Shown here one piece after another: positions 46,407-54,892 of a stretch of 64,000 nucleotides of DNA. A program made the translations under genes and the position numbers. The notes beneath the pieces were generated by a model, which was given only the letters and a program-made list of their open reading frames with translations, ran no database searches and was not told where the DNA came from. This DNA comes from Pseudooceanicola antarcticus (GTDB lineage Bacteria; Pseudomonadota; Alphaproteobacteria; Rhodobacterales; Rhodobacteraceae): NCBI RefSeq assembly GCF_900215355.1, contig NZ_OBEA01000001.1, positions 1 to 64,000 on the forward strand, in the 5' to 3' direction. Numbering within the stretch: the stretch's first letter is position 1; every line of letters begins with the position of its first letter.

Positions 46407-47405
46407 TCAGTCACGGGTACCCTCCACCTTGCAGAAGAAGCAGCACCAGTCACCCATCTGGACGTTGGGGAAGGCGCGCAGGCCGAAGAACATGCCGTCC
46501 GCCGGGGCCTCCAGTGCCCCGACCTCGTCGCCGAAGACATCGACAATGCGCGCGATCGGGTCGCCCTTCTTCATCATGGTCAGGAAATCCACGCCCTCGA
46601 CCGGCAGGTAGATGCCCGAGGCCGGTGCCAGCAGCGCTTCCTGCACGCCCTTGTAGCAGGGGTCGGGATAGGCGGCTTCGCCGGGCAGCATGTCGTAGTG
46701 GTAGCAGATGTTCAGGATCGAGGCCGCCAGTTCCTCGGCCACCCAGCGGAAGCGGTCGGGCGAGGTCGCCGAGCGGCCGCCCAGCTCGACCGTGATGCCG
46801 GTCTTGCCGCTGCCGTTGAGCGCGGCCATCGGGCTGCCGGTCTTGGTGAAGTTGGACATGATGCAGCCCCAGCCCGGCCCCATGGCCTTGGCCAGTTCGA
46901 CCGATTCCGGGCGCTCGTCGACGAAGATCGCCTTGTCGAGGTAGGAATGCGAACCGCCCGAGTGGATCGAGATCTCGATGTCGGCGACATCCTTCATCGC
47001 CATCCAGTGAGCGTGCGCGATCCGTTCCGAGAAATAGCCATCAGCCTTGCCCGGATAGATGCGGTTCATGTCGTAGGTGAAGGTATCCAGCGGGTTGCCC
47101 CGCTCGGCGGCCGAGAAGGCCATCGGGTTGACCACCGGCACCAGCACCACGGCGCCGGTCAGCTGCGCGGGGTCGATGCGGCCCATGGCCAGCTGGCAGG
47201 CGCGCGGGCCCTCGGGTTCGTCGCCATGGATGGCGCCGTTGACCCAGAAGACACGGCCGGGCTTGGCGCCGTTGATCACGACGACCGGGATGTCGACGCG
47301 GAGGCCCCCCGCAAGGGTGCTGGCGGCGATATGGCCGCGCGCGATTTCACCGGGCTTCGCCGAGGCGCTGCCCACCGTCAGGGTCTGGTTCTCTACCGTG
47401 CTCAT
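46407..47405 (-). CDS. Succinylglutamate desuccinylase/aspartoacylase (AstE) family protein
   Basis: A 332-residue zinc carboxypeptidase-like deacylase. Metal motif GAIHGDEPEG (HxxE) near residue 58, the downstream Asn/Arg pair in DMNRIYPG, His in IEISIHSGG, and Glu in TVELGG. The family removes acyl groups from amino acids (aspartoacylase, AstE, DoeB). ATGA overlap with the VOC gene upstream. Substrate unknown. Confidence 0.88.
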   Translation of the reverse strand: MSTVENQTLTVGSASAKPGEIARGHIAASTLAGGLRVDIPVVVINGAKPGRVFWVNGAIHGDEPEGPRACQLAMGRIDPAQLTGAVVLVPVVNPMAFSAAERGNPLDTFTYDMNRIYPGKADGYFSERIAHAHWMAMKDVADIEISIHSGGSHSYLDKAIFVDERPESVELAKAMGPGWGCIMSNFTKTGSPMAALNGSGKTGITVELGGRSATSPDRFRWVAEELAASILNICYHYDMLPGEAAYPDPCYKGVQEALLAPASGIYLPVEGVDFLTMMKKGDPIARIVDVFGDEVGALEAPADGMFFGLRAFPNVQMGDWCCFFCKVEGTRD

Positions 47406-47893
47406 ACTGCTTCTGCCCCCGACTTCTCGTAGGCGGCCAGCTGCTCGGGCGTGTAGACCTGCATGAATTCGATCTCGATGCCGCCGGCGTCATTGTCGAG
47501 GAAGGCCACCCAGCCTTCAGGGTGGGCATGGCTGCCGGTCTTCTGGCAGGCCTTGCATTCGCGCAGGCTGGCGCCCTGCTTCTGGGCATGGGCCAGGGCG
47601 GCGTCGATGTCGTCGACCTCGTAGCAGATGTGGTGCAGCCCCTCGGCGCCGCGCTCGCGGATCCACGAGGCGAAACGGCCATCGGGATCGGTGGACTGGC
47701 AGAGCTGGTACTCGATGCCACCGAGGTAGAAGAGGGCGACCTTGTTGCCCGACTTGGGGAAGTGGGTGATCTCGGTCTCGGCGGGCACGTGCAGGTAGCG
47801 GGCGTAGGCTTCCAGCGCCTTCTCGGCATCGCTGACCGCGAAAGCCATGTGCTTGATCCCGCGCACGTTCGGATTGTCTGACTTCATGTTCAT
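47402..47893 (-). CDS. VOC (glyoxalase/methylmalonyl-CoA epimerase-like) family protein
   Basis: A 163-residue metalloprotein with two beta-alpha-beta-beta-beta modules. Four metal ligands line up: His in KHMAFAVSD, Glu in GGIEYQL, His in LHHICYEVDDI and Glu in GIEIEFMQ. This arrangement fits methylmalonyl-CoA epimerase or glyoxalase, isomerising or cleaving a small acid or thioester. Overlaps the AstE-like gene by four bases; 17 bases from the aminotransferase gene upstream. Confidence 0.88.
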   Translation of the reverse strand: MNMKSDNPNVRGIKHMAFAVSDAEKALEAYARYLHVPAETEITHFPKSGNKVALFYLGGIEYQLCQSTDPDGRFASWIRERGAEGLHHICYEVDDIDAALAHAQKQGASLRECKACQKTGSHAHPEGWVAFLDNDAGGIEIEFMQVYTPEQLAAYEKSGAEAV

Positions 47894-47910
47894 CTCTGTC
47901 TTCCCTGTCT

Positions 47911-49113
47911 TCAGAGGGCAGCTTCATGGCTTTCGGCGCGGATCGTCTCCACCACCGAGGCCATGCGCGCCATCGCTTCGTTGATTCTCTCTACCGGCTG
48001 GGTCATCGACATCCGCACGAAGTCATCCGTGTGGTCGCCGTAGATCGTGCCGGGGTACATCATCACCTTGCCCTCGGCCAAAAGCCGTTCGCAGAAGGTG
48101 CCTGCCGTAATGCCCAGTCCCAGGCTCGAGACATCGGCATAGACGTAGAACCCGCCCTGGGGCTCGGCGTAGGACATGCCGATCCGGTCCAGACCGGCGC
48201 AAATCGCCTGGCGGCGGGCATCGTAGGTCGCCCGCATCTCCTCGACGCACTCCTGCGGGCCGCTGGCGGCGGCCAGGGCCGCGTGCTGGCTCACCGCGGC
48301 GGTCGAGATGGCGAAGGCGTGGTTGATCTCGGACATCGGCGTAATCAGGTCGCGGGGCCCGGCCAGGTAGCCGATCCGCCAGCCGGTCATCGCATAGGCC
48401 TTGGAGAAGCCGGACAGCGTGATCGTGCGCTCCTTCATGCCCGGCAGCGCGGCCACGGATTGCACCGTGTGATTGCCGAAGGTCAGCCGGGCGTAGATCT
48501 CGTCCGAGATCACGATCAGGTCGTGCTTCTCGGCCAGGGCGGCGATCTTGCGCACCTCGTCAGGCGCGGTGACCGTCCCGGTGGGGTTGTTGGGGTTGAT
48601 CAGCACCAGGATCTTCGAGCGCTCGGTGATATGCGGCTCGATCATCTCGGCGGTCAGGGTGAAGTTGGTCTCCATCCCCATGGGCACCTTGACGACCTTG
48701 GCATCCGAAAGCTCGGCCGCCTGGCCGTAGGGGTTGTAGCCGGGGCAGGGCACGATGATCTCGTCACCGGCGTTCAGAAGCGCCAGGGCAATGACGAACA
48801 TGCCGTGCTGGCCTCCGGGGGTGACCATGATCTCGTCCACGGCGTAATCGGCGCCGCCGTAGGTGCGGATCTGCTCGGCGATGGCTTCGCGCAGGGGCAG
48901 GATGCCCAGCGGATGGGTATAGTGCGTCGCCCCCTCGGCCAGGGCTTTCTGACCTGCGGCGACGATATGGGGCGGAGTGTCCAGGTCCGGGTCGCCCCGG
49001 CCCAGCTTGATCACGTCCTCGAGGCCTTCGGCGATGTTCAGCATCCGGGTGATCAGGTGCTCTTCGGACAGCTTGACCCGCTTGGCGAGACGTTTTGCGT
49101 TCGGCGTACTCAT
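47911..49113 (-). CDS. PLP-dependent class I/II aminotransferase 1
   Basis: A 400-residue fold-type I aminotransferase. The PLP Lys is in SGFSKAYAMTGWR near residue 240; NPNNPTG and the C-terminal YPGTIYG/RMS Arg regions are present. It transaminates an amino acid. It is closely similar to the aminotransferase of the divergent operon (56119-57300): both have MKERTIT, FSKxYAMTGWR and VSQHAALAA. Second gene of the minus operon, 17 bases after M32. Confidence 0.93.
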   Translation of the reverse strand: MSTPNAKRLAKRVKLSEEHLITRMLNIAEGLEDVIKLGRGDPDLDTPPHIVAAGQKALAEGATHYTHPLGILPLREAIAEQIRTYGGADYAVDEIMVTPGGQHGMFVIALALLNAGDEIIVPCPGYNPYGQAAELSDAKVVKVPMGMETNFTLTAEMIEPHITERSKILVLINPNNPTGTVTAPDEVRKIAALAEKHDLIVISDEIYARLTFGNHTVQSVAALPGMKERTITLSGFSKAYAMTGWRIGYLAGPRDLITPMSEINHAFAISTAAVSQHAALAAASGPQECVEEMRATYDARRQAICAGLDRIGMSYAEPQGGFYVYADVSSLGLGITAGTFCERLLAEGKVMMYPGTIYGDHTDDFVRMSMTQPVERINEAMARMASVVETIRAESHEAAL

Positions 49114-49130
49114 GGTTTCTATCCCCCTGT

Positions 49131-50660
49131 TCAGACCGCGAGGCCGTAGATTTCGGAAAATTTCGAGGTGAGGTGGCGCAGGTAGGGCTCGGGATCGAGC
49201 GTCCGCCCCGTGGCGTTCACCAGCAGCTCGTCGCGCCCGTAGCGGCGGCCATGCCGCGTGACCTTGTCGGTCAGCCAGTCGCGAAGCGGCGCGTAATCGG
49301 CGCCCTCCAGGGCGGTGCCGATGGCAGGCTGTTCCTGCATCGCCCTCTCGAAGAGCTGGGCCGCCATGATGTTGCCAATGGTATAGTTGCAGAAGGTGCC
49401 AATCTGGCCCGAGGACCAGTGCACGTCCTGCAGCACCCCCTGCGCATCATCGGGCACATCCACGCCCAGGTAGGACTTCATGCCGGCATTCCAGGCCTCA
49501 GGCAGGTCGTCCACCGAAAGGCTGCCTTCGATCATGCGGCTTTCCAGTTCGACCCGCAGCATGATGTGGAAGTCATAGGTCAGCTCGTCGGATTCGACCC
49601 GGATCAGGCTGGGGCGCGACCGGTTCACGGCGCGGTAGAATTCCTCGGAGGTGACATCCGCGAGGGTCTCGGGATAGGCAGCCTGGATGTCGGCGAAATG
49701 GTTCTGCCAGAAGGCGCGGCTGCGGCCGACGTGGTTTTCCCACAGGCGGGACTGGCTTTCATGGGCGCCGAAGCTGACACCCGAGACCGCATAGAGCCCG
49801 ACCAGGTCGGTGGCCAGCGGCGTGCGCACATAGGCAGGATCCGCGCCTTGCTCGTAAAGGGCATGGCCGGTTTCGTGCAGCGCCCCGAAGAGCGACATCG
49901 GCATGTACTTGGGGTTCACCCGCGTGGTGATGCGCACGTCATTGCGCGTGAAGCTGATCTCGAAGGGATGCACCGTGGTGTCGAGGCGCCCGCGATCCAG
50001 GTCGTAGCCCAGCTTTGCCGCCATTTTCAGCGCGAAGGCCATCTGCCCCTCGACCGGGTACTCCCGGTACAGGAAATCCGACCGCGGCTGCTCTTTCTGG
50101 GCGATCTGCTGCACCAGCGGCAGCATGCCTTCGCGCAGGCGAGCAAAGAGCGTCTTCAGTTCGGCCGTGGTCGTCCCCGGCTCGAAACGGTACATCAGCG
50201 CGTCGTAGGGGTGGTCCTCGTAGCCGATCGCCTCGGCCATCTCGCGGCTGACATCGACGATATCCTTAAGAGCCGGGGCGAAGAGAGAGAAATCCGCCTT
50301 TTCGCGCGCTTCGGCCCATTTGTCGTGACCAATGCCGCCGAGCTCGGTCTTGCGGCGCAGCAGCTCGGCCGGGATGCGTTCGTGATAGGCGATGGCTTCT
50401 CGCACCTGGGCGACCATCCGCGCTTCGGGCGCCGTGTCGTCAAGGCCCGCCACATCCTTCTCGGCCCCCTCCAGCGCGCGCTTCATCTGGTCCGAACACA
50501 GCAGGTCCCGCGCCGCGACGGTCAGCGTCGCCAGCTGCTTCGACCGCGTTTCGCTGCCACCCTTGGGCATCATCGTGCGCGCATCCCACGAAAGGACGGA
50601 GCTAGCGTTCAGCAGGTCGTTCACCTGGCCGGATAGCGTGAGAAGATTGCTGAGGCTCAT
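49131..50660 (-). CDS. M32 family metallocarboxypeptidase
   Basis: A 509-residue carboxypeptidase of the Taq/M32 type that removes C-terminal amino acids. Motifs occur in order: VHPFEIS (HPF), NDVRITTRV (DxRxT), LHETGHALYEQ (HEXXH, His about residue 261), FGAHESQSRLWENHVG (HES/GQ-like) and YDFHIMLRVELE. First gene of the minus-strand operon; the start at 50660 has a weak ribosome-binding site. The promoter region is shared with the divergent DUF4438 operon. Confidence 0.94.
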   Translation of the reverse strand: MSLSNLLTLSGQVNDLLNASSVLSWDARTMMPKGGSETRSKQLATLTVAARDLLCSDQMKRALEGAEKDVAGLDDTAPEARMVAQVREAIAYHERIPAELLRRKTELGGIGHDKWAEAREKADFSLFAPALKDIVDVSREMAEAIGYEDHPYDALMYRFEPGTTTAELKTLFARLREGMLPLVQQIAQKEQPRSDFLYREYPVEGQMAFALKMAAKLGYDLDRGRLDTTVHPFEISFTRNDVRITTRVNPKYMPMSLFGALHETGHALYEQGADPAYVRTPLATDLVGLYAVSGVSFGAHESQSRLWENHVGRSRAFWQNHFADIQAAYPETLADVTSEEFYRAVNRSRPSLIRVESDELTYDFHIMLRVELESRMIEGSLSVDDLPEAWNAGMKSYLGVDVPDDAQGVLQDVHWSSGQIGTFCNYTIGNIMAAQLFERAMQEQPAIGTALEGADYAPLRDWLTDKVTRHGRRYGRDELLVNATGRTLDPEPYLRHLTSKFSEIYGLAV

Positions 50661-50731
50661 GACATTTCGTCCCTGTCTTGCGTCTGTTTTCCCGACATTG
50701 CCGAGCCCGCCGAACCGGAGCTCTTGACTAT

Positions 50732-50750
50732 GGAAGCATCGCGTGCTTCC
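50732..50750. promoter_or_regulatory. Inverted repeat in the divergent control region
   Basis: GGAAGCA-N5-TGCTTCC, a perfect 7-bp inverted repeat 72 bases upstream of the M32 gene start and 107 bases upstream of the DUF4438 gene. It is a candidate operator; the regulator is unknown. Confidence 0.4.
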
Positions 50751-50765
50751 CATCTACATCAACAA

Positions 50766-50775
50766 TGTCGACAAT
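50766..50775. promoter_or_regulatory. GntR-type operator candidate, site A
   Basis: TGTCGACAAT, with the palindromic core TGTCGACA at 50766-50773. The same 10-mer lies in inverse orientation at 62289-62298 upstream of the transporter genes. FCD-type GntR regulators recognise sites of this form. It sits between the divergent catabolic operons. A related TTGTCAACA lies at 50801-50809. Confidence 0.55.
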
Positions 50776-50800
50776 CTACTGGTGGCAATTGCCCGTAAAC

Positions 50801-50809
50801 TTGTCAACA
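50801..50809 (+). promoter_or_regulatory. Degenerate operator-like site A'
   Basis: TTGTCAACA, one base off the TTGTCGACA core of sites A and B, 35 bases downstream of site A and about 49 bases upstream of the DUF4438 ATG. Could be a second half-strength operator. Confidence 0.35.
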
Positions 50810-50857
50810 CCAAACAGCGCCTCGATGCGCCTTCGACCAGGAGGAATTCAAAACCCG

Positions 50858-51739
50858 ATGCCAGACCCAGCGACCAATGAAACCAGCCTCGTACAGATGG
50901 CCGTCGCCGGCGTGGTGACCACGCCATCCGTCAAGGCGGGCCAGTACATTCCCTACCCCGACGGCCGCGCCACGGTGCTGCCCGGCATGTTCGGTGTGAC
51001 CTACAACGTGCGCTGCGGCGACCGGGCCTTCGGCTGGGCCGCGGACCACGTGGAACCAGGCGTTTCGATCGACGATGATGCCGACAGCGGCCGCCATCAT
51101 GCGCTTCACTACCTGACCTGCATCGGCAACGAGGCCGTCGTGACCTCGGGCATGGCCGAAGGCGCACGGGGCATCGTGATCGGAGAACACGCCCGGATTC
51201 TCGTGCAGTTCGAAGATGAAGCCCAGAAGCTGATCGCCCCCGGCGACACGATCCAGGTAATCACCCACGGGCGCGGCTTCGAACTGCCCGAATTTCCGGC
51301 AGTCGAATTCAAGAAGATGAGTCCGCGGCTCTTCCACGCCCTCGGAATCACGATTGAAAACGGCAAGTTGCAGGTGCCCGTCGCCATGGAGCTTCCGATC
51401 CGGATCATGGGTTCGGGCGCCGAGCTCAACTCGGAATATGTCGACCAGGACCTGATGTCGGGCGACCGGGCGCTGATGGCCGAGCTTGGCATCGACCAGA
51501 TGCAGCTGGGCGACCTGATCGCCATCCGCCACGCCGATCATCACTTCGGCCGCTCCTACCGCGAGGGCGCGGTCAGCATCGCCCTGTGCATCCACGGGGA
51601 TTCGATCATGACCGGCCACGGGCCCGGCATCCTGACCCTGATGACCACGACGGACGGCAGCATCGACTTCCACATCGACCCTGACGCCAACATCGCAACC
51701 CGCCTGTCCCTTGACCTGAACCATGGAGTGCTCGCATGA
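50858..51739 (+). CDS. DUF4438 family protein 1
   Basis: A 293-residue soluble protein of unknown function that I place in DUF4438. Conserved parts are YNVRCGDRAFGWAADHVEPGVSI (residues about 47-70) and LGDLIAIRHADHHFGRSYREGAVSI near residue 230. First gene of the eight-gene plus operon. GGAGG is 13 bases before the ATG, longer than usual, so a nearby alternative start cannot be excluded. It overlaps its paralog by four bases. Confidence 0.72.
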   Translation: MPDPATNETSLVQMAVAGVVTTPSVKAGQYIPYPDGRATVLPGMFGVTYNVRCGDRAFGWAADHVEPGVSIDDDADSGRHHALHYLTCIGNEAVVTSGMAEGARGIVIGEHARILVQFEDEAQKLIAPGDTIQVITHGRGFELPEFPAVEFKKMSPRLFHALGITIENGKLQVPVAMELPIRIMGSGAELNSEYVDQDLMSGDRALMAELGIDQMQLGDLIAIRHADHHFGRSYREGAVSIALCIHGDSIMTGHGPGILTLMTTTDGSIDFHIDPDANIATRLSLDLNHGVLA

Positions 51740-52611
51740 CCGTGACCACCAACGCCTCCGATCTCGTCGCCGTCTCCGTTGCCGGACGGGTCGCAAATCC
51801 GGGCTTCTCTGCCCTGCCCGCCGAGCCCTATCGCCTGACCGCAGAGGGCAAGGCCTTCCTCTGGCCGACCTTCGGCGGCATCGTCTACAACGTTTCCGTG
51901 GGTGACAGCGCCTTCGGCTGGTCGGGCGATTGCGTGCATCCCTCGGTCTCCATCGCCCACCCGGATGCCAATAAGAACCGCGGGCTGAACATCTTCGCCT
52001 GTGTGGGCAACCGCGCCACCGTCACCAGCGGCGCCGCCAAGGGCGTCACCGGGACCGTGACCGGCAAGTCCGGGCGCTTCTCCGACCAGGTCATCGTGCA
52101 TTTCGACCGCGCCACGCGCCAGAAAATCGCCGTCGACGACCAGATCATGATCGCCGCCGAAGGGGTCGGGATGACCCTGGCCGATCACCCCGGCATTGCC
52201 TTCAAGTCGCTGGCGCCGGCGCTCTTCGACAAGCTGCCGAAGACCGTCGAGAACGGCGTGCTGAAGATGGGCGTCGTGGCAACCGTCCCGCCGCACATGG
52301 TGGGCGCCGGGGCCGGGCTGACCTCGGAGGGCGGCTCGCTGCACATCCAGTCGACCGACCGCGCGGAGCTTGCCCGGCACGGCCTGGACAAGCTGCGGCT
52401 GGGTGACGTGGTGGCCATCGCCGACACCGACAGCCGCTACAACCACGGCTACCTGCGGGGTGCGATGTCCATCGGCATCGTTGGCCAGACCGACGGCCCC
52501 CGCGCCGGCTACGGCCCCGGCATGACCGTGGTCATGACCGCCCCCGACGGCCAGCTCTCCAGCTACGAGGCCGCCGCCAACATCGCCGACATCCTGGAGC
52601 TTTCCGCATGA
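51736..52611 (+). CDS. DUF4438 family protein 2 (tandem paralog)
   Basis: A 291-residue paralog of the preceding protein. Both share YNVxxGDxAFGWxxDxVxPxVSI and the LGDxxAI...GAxSI...GYGPGM/GHGPGI blocks, so the pair arose by tandem duplication. His and Asp residues at the second block differ: HADHHFGR in protein 1 but DTDSRYNH in protein 2. They may form a hetero-oligomer. Function unknown. Four-base ATGA overlaps on both sides. Confidence 0.72.
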   Translation: MTVTTNASDLVAVSVAGRVANPGFSALPAEPYRLTAEGKAFLWPTFGGIVYNVSVGDSAFGWSGDCVHPSVSIAHPDANKNRGLNIFACVGNRATVTSGAAKGVTGTVTGKSGRFSDQVIVHFDRATRQKIAVDDQIMIAAEGVGMTLADHPGIAFKSLAPALFDKLPKTVENGVLKMGVVATVPPHMVGAGAGLTSEGGSLHIQSTDRAELARHGLDKLRLGDVVAIADTDSRYNHGYLRGAMSIGIVGQTDGPRAGYGPGMTVVMTAPDGQLSSYEAAANIADILELSA

Positions 52612-53714
52612 CCACCGAACAGACCCCGGCGCGCGCCATCACCATGACCAACGTCGAGAAGACCTCGCTGCGTGCCTTCGTGGCCGAGGGTTTCGAGGCC
52701 CTGGGCCTGACCGCCGAGGACGCCGGCATCTTCGCCGATGCGCTGATCTTCTCTGAGCTGCGCTTCCATCCCGGCCAGGGCCAGGGCGTTATGCGCCTGC
52801 GCCGCTACCAGGAGCGGATCAACAATGGCGAAGTGGCGCCGCGTGCGCCCTGGACCATCCTCAAGGAGGCCCCCAGCCTGGCCCTTGTCGATGCCCATAA
52901 CGGCATTGGCACCGTCGCCGCCTCCAAGGCCATGGACCTCGCGGTGAAGAAGGCCAAGGAAAACGGCATCGGCACGGTGGTCGTGCGCAATTCCACGCAT
53001 TACGGCTCCAGCGCGGTACATGCCTGCCGGGCACTGGAGGCGGGCTGCATCGGCATCGCCTTTACCAACGCCGGCCCCGAGATGGCCCCCTGGGGCGGGC
53101 GCGAAGGCGTCACCGGCACCAACCCCTGGTCCATCGCCGCGCCTTCGGACAAGGGCTTTCCGGCCGTGCTCGACATCGCGCTGACCACCGCCGGCAAGGG
53201 CATGATGAACTGGTACCTGCGCGAGGGAAAGAAGATGCCCCTCGACTGGGCGCTGACCCCTGAGGGCGAGGAGACCGATGACCCTGCCGCCGCGATGAAG
53301 GGCGCCCTGCTGGGGATCGGCGGGCACAAGGGCTATGGCCTGGCCTTCATGACCGAGGCCCTGACCGGCGTGCTCTCGGGCGCGGGCTTCGGCCTGACAC
53401 CCTATGCGGACCCCAAGAAGCTGGACGTCAGTCACATGTTCATCGCGCTGGACATCTCCTGGTTCATGGAGCCGTCCGAATACGAAGCCCGCATGGGCCA
53501 GTTCATCGAAATGGCCAAGTCCCGCGCCCTGCGCCCCGGTTTCGACGAGATCCTCGTCCCCGGCGAACAGGAAGCCCGCCGCGAGGCCAGCAAGTCCGAG
53601 AACGGCGTGCCGATCGCCGACAGCGTGCTCGAGGACTTCCGCAAGCTCGGCCCCGAGCTGGGCCTGAAGACCGAGCTGAAGGTGCTGGGCGCCTACACCG
53701 GGGACATCCTGTGA
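52608..53714 (+). CDS. Ldh2/MdhC family malate/lactate/ureidoglycolate dehydrogenase-like protein
   Basis: A 368-residue NAD(P)-dependent oxidoreductase of the unusual Ldh2 fold. Typical parts: RNSTHYGSSAVHACRALEAGCIGIAFTNA (catalytic His), GTNPWSIAAPS and GGHKGYGLAFMTEAL. Members include sulfolactate, 2,3-diketogulonate, Delta1-piperideine-2-carboxylate and ureidoglycolate dehydrogenases, which all act on 2-hydroxy or 2-keto/imine acids. In this operon it would oxidise a hydroxyacid or reduce an imine next to an amidase step. Overlaps its neighbours by four bases. Confidence 0.9.
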   Translation: MTTEQTPARAITMTNVEKTSLRAFVAEGFEALGLTAEDAGIFADALIFSELRFHPGQGQGVMRLRRYQERINNGEVAPRAPWTILKEAPSLALVDAHNGIGTVAASKAMDLAVKKAKENGIGTVVVRNSTHYGSSAVHACRALEAGCIGIAFTNAGPEMAPWGGREGVTGTNPWSIAAPSDKGFPAVLDIALTTAGKGMMNWYLREGKKMPLDWALTPEGEETDDPAAAMKGALLGIGGHKGYGLAFMTEALTGVLSGAGFGLTPYADPKKLDVSHMFIALDISWFMEPSEYEARMGQFIEMAKSRALRPGFDEILVPGEQEARREASKSENGVPIADSVLEDFRKLGPELGLKTELKVLGAYTGDIL

Positions 53715-54868
53715 CACCCGCACCGCTGACACCCGGCTTTCACGCCGCCGCCCGCGACCGCCTGCGCCTGCGCGCGCAGGCGGCGGGCCTGGACGGGCTG
53801 CTGCTCTGCCATGTCGCCAATATCGCCTATGCCACGGGGCTCTTCCTGTCCGCCAATGAACGGCCCATGGCGGTCTGGCTGCCGGTGGATGGCGAGGCGA
53901 TCCTGTTCATGCCCGAGCTGGAACGCGAGAACGCCGAGGGGACAGGTATCGCCGACCTTCGCTGCTACCCCGAGTTCCCCGGTCATGTGCCGCCCGTCCT
54001 TTGGATGCTGGAAGAGATCGGCCGCAAGCGCGTCGGCCTCGACCAGCTGGAAGCCCGGCTGCTGGATGCCGCGCGGGCGGCGACGGCAGCGCTGGACCTG
54101 ACCGACCACGGCATGCTGGAGCGCACCGTCAAGCAGCCCGAGGAACTGGCCCTGGTGCGCGAGGCGGCGCATTTCGCAGACCTCTTCCTGCACCGCCTGC
54201 ACGCCCAGGCCGCCGACATCATCCGCCAGGGCGGCACCGAACAGGACCTCATGGCCGATGCCATGGCGCATGCCCGTGGTGCGCTGCTTGCCCGTCACCG
54301 CGACGCCTTCCCCGGTCAGCCAATGGGGATCACCGCCTCGGTCCACTCGGGCCCGCGCGCGGCGCTGCCGCATGGCGCGGTGCTGCCCCGCGTGCCGCAG
54401 CCGGGGGAAACCCTGATCGCGGGAATAGGTGGCAGCCTCGGGGGCTATCACGCCGAAAGCGGGGTGACGCTGATCCTGGGCACCCCCAGTGCCGAACAGC
54501 GCCGCATTATGCAGGCCATGGAGGCCTGCGATCTTGCCGCGCAAGAGGCCCTGGCCCGCGGCGCCAGCTGCCAGCAGGTCGATGACGCCGCGCTCGAAGA
54601 ACTGCGCAAGGCAGGCCTGGGGCGGGCGATCCGGCACCGGATCGGCCACGGCATGGGGCTTCAGGGCCACGAGGCCCCCTGGCTCGCGCCCGGCGATGCC
54701 ACGTCGACCGGCCCCGGCATGGTCTTCTCCTCGGAACCCGGCGTCTACCGCCCCGGCCGCGACGGATACCGCACCATCAACACCATGATCACGACCGAAA
54801 CGGGGGTGGAGGTTCCCTCCCGTTTCCAGACCGACACACCGATCGACGCGCGTGTCATCGCGCTGTGA
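53711..54868 (+). CDS. M24-fold hydrolase lacking the dinuclear metal ligands (creatinase-like)
   Basis: A 385-residue pita-bread-fold protein: N-terminal domain (to about 140) then the M24 domain. Aminopeptidase-P-type Asp, Asp, Glu ligands are replaced: the first Asp region reads IAGIGGSLGGYHAESGV, and TINTMITTETG has Asn where a Glu normally sits; His of RIGHGMGLQGHE and Glu of SSEPGVY remain. The GYHAE motif resembles creatinase and ectoine hydrolase (RYHA). A non-metal hydrolase of a guanidino, cyclic or amide compound is likely. Start codon is GTG in GTGA overlap with the preceding gene. Confidence 0.8.
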   Translation: MTPAPLTPGFHAAARDRLRLRAQAAGLDGLLLCHVANIAYATGLFLSANERPMAVWLPVDGEAILFMPELERENAEGTGIADLRCYPEFPGHVPPVLWMLEEIGRKRVGLDQLEARLLDAARAATAALDLTDHGMLERTVKQPEELALVREAAHFADLFLHRLHAQAADIIRQGGTEQDLMADAMAHARGALLARHRDAFPGQPMGITASVHSGPRAALPHGAVLPRVPQPGETLIAGIGGSLGGYHAESGVTLILGTPSAEQRRIMQAMEACDLAAQEALARGASCQQVDDAALEELRKAGLGRAIRHRIGHGMGLQGHEAPWLAPGDATSTGPGMVFSSEPGVYRPGRDGYRTINTMITTETGVEVPSRFQTDTPIDARVIAL

Positions 54869-54892
54869 TCCAAGACCAACAGGGAGCACGAG

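Noticed and set aside
46407-54868. Ectoine degradation (DoeA-DoeB) because of an M24 hydrolase plus an AstE-family deacylase
   Set aside because: The M24 protein and the AstE-like protein are in different operons and lack close DoeA/DoeB sequence features; no doeC or doeX or ectoine uptake genes are present. Kept only as a hint of similar chemistry.
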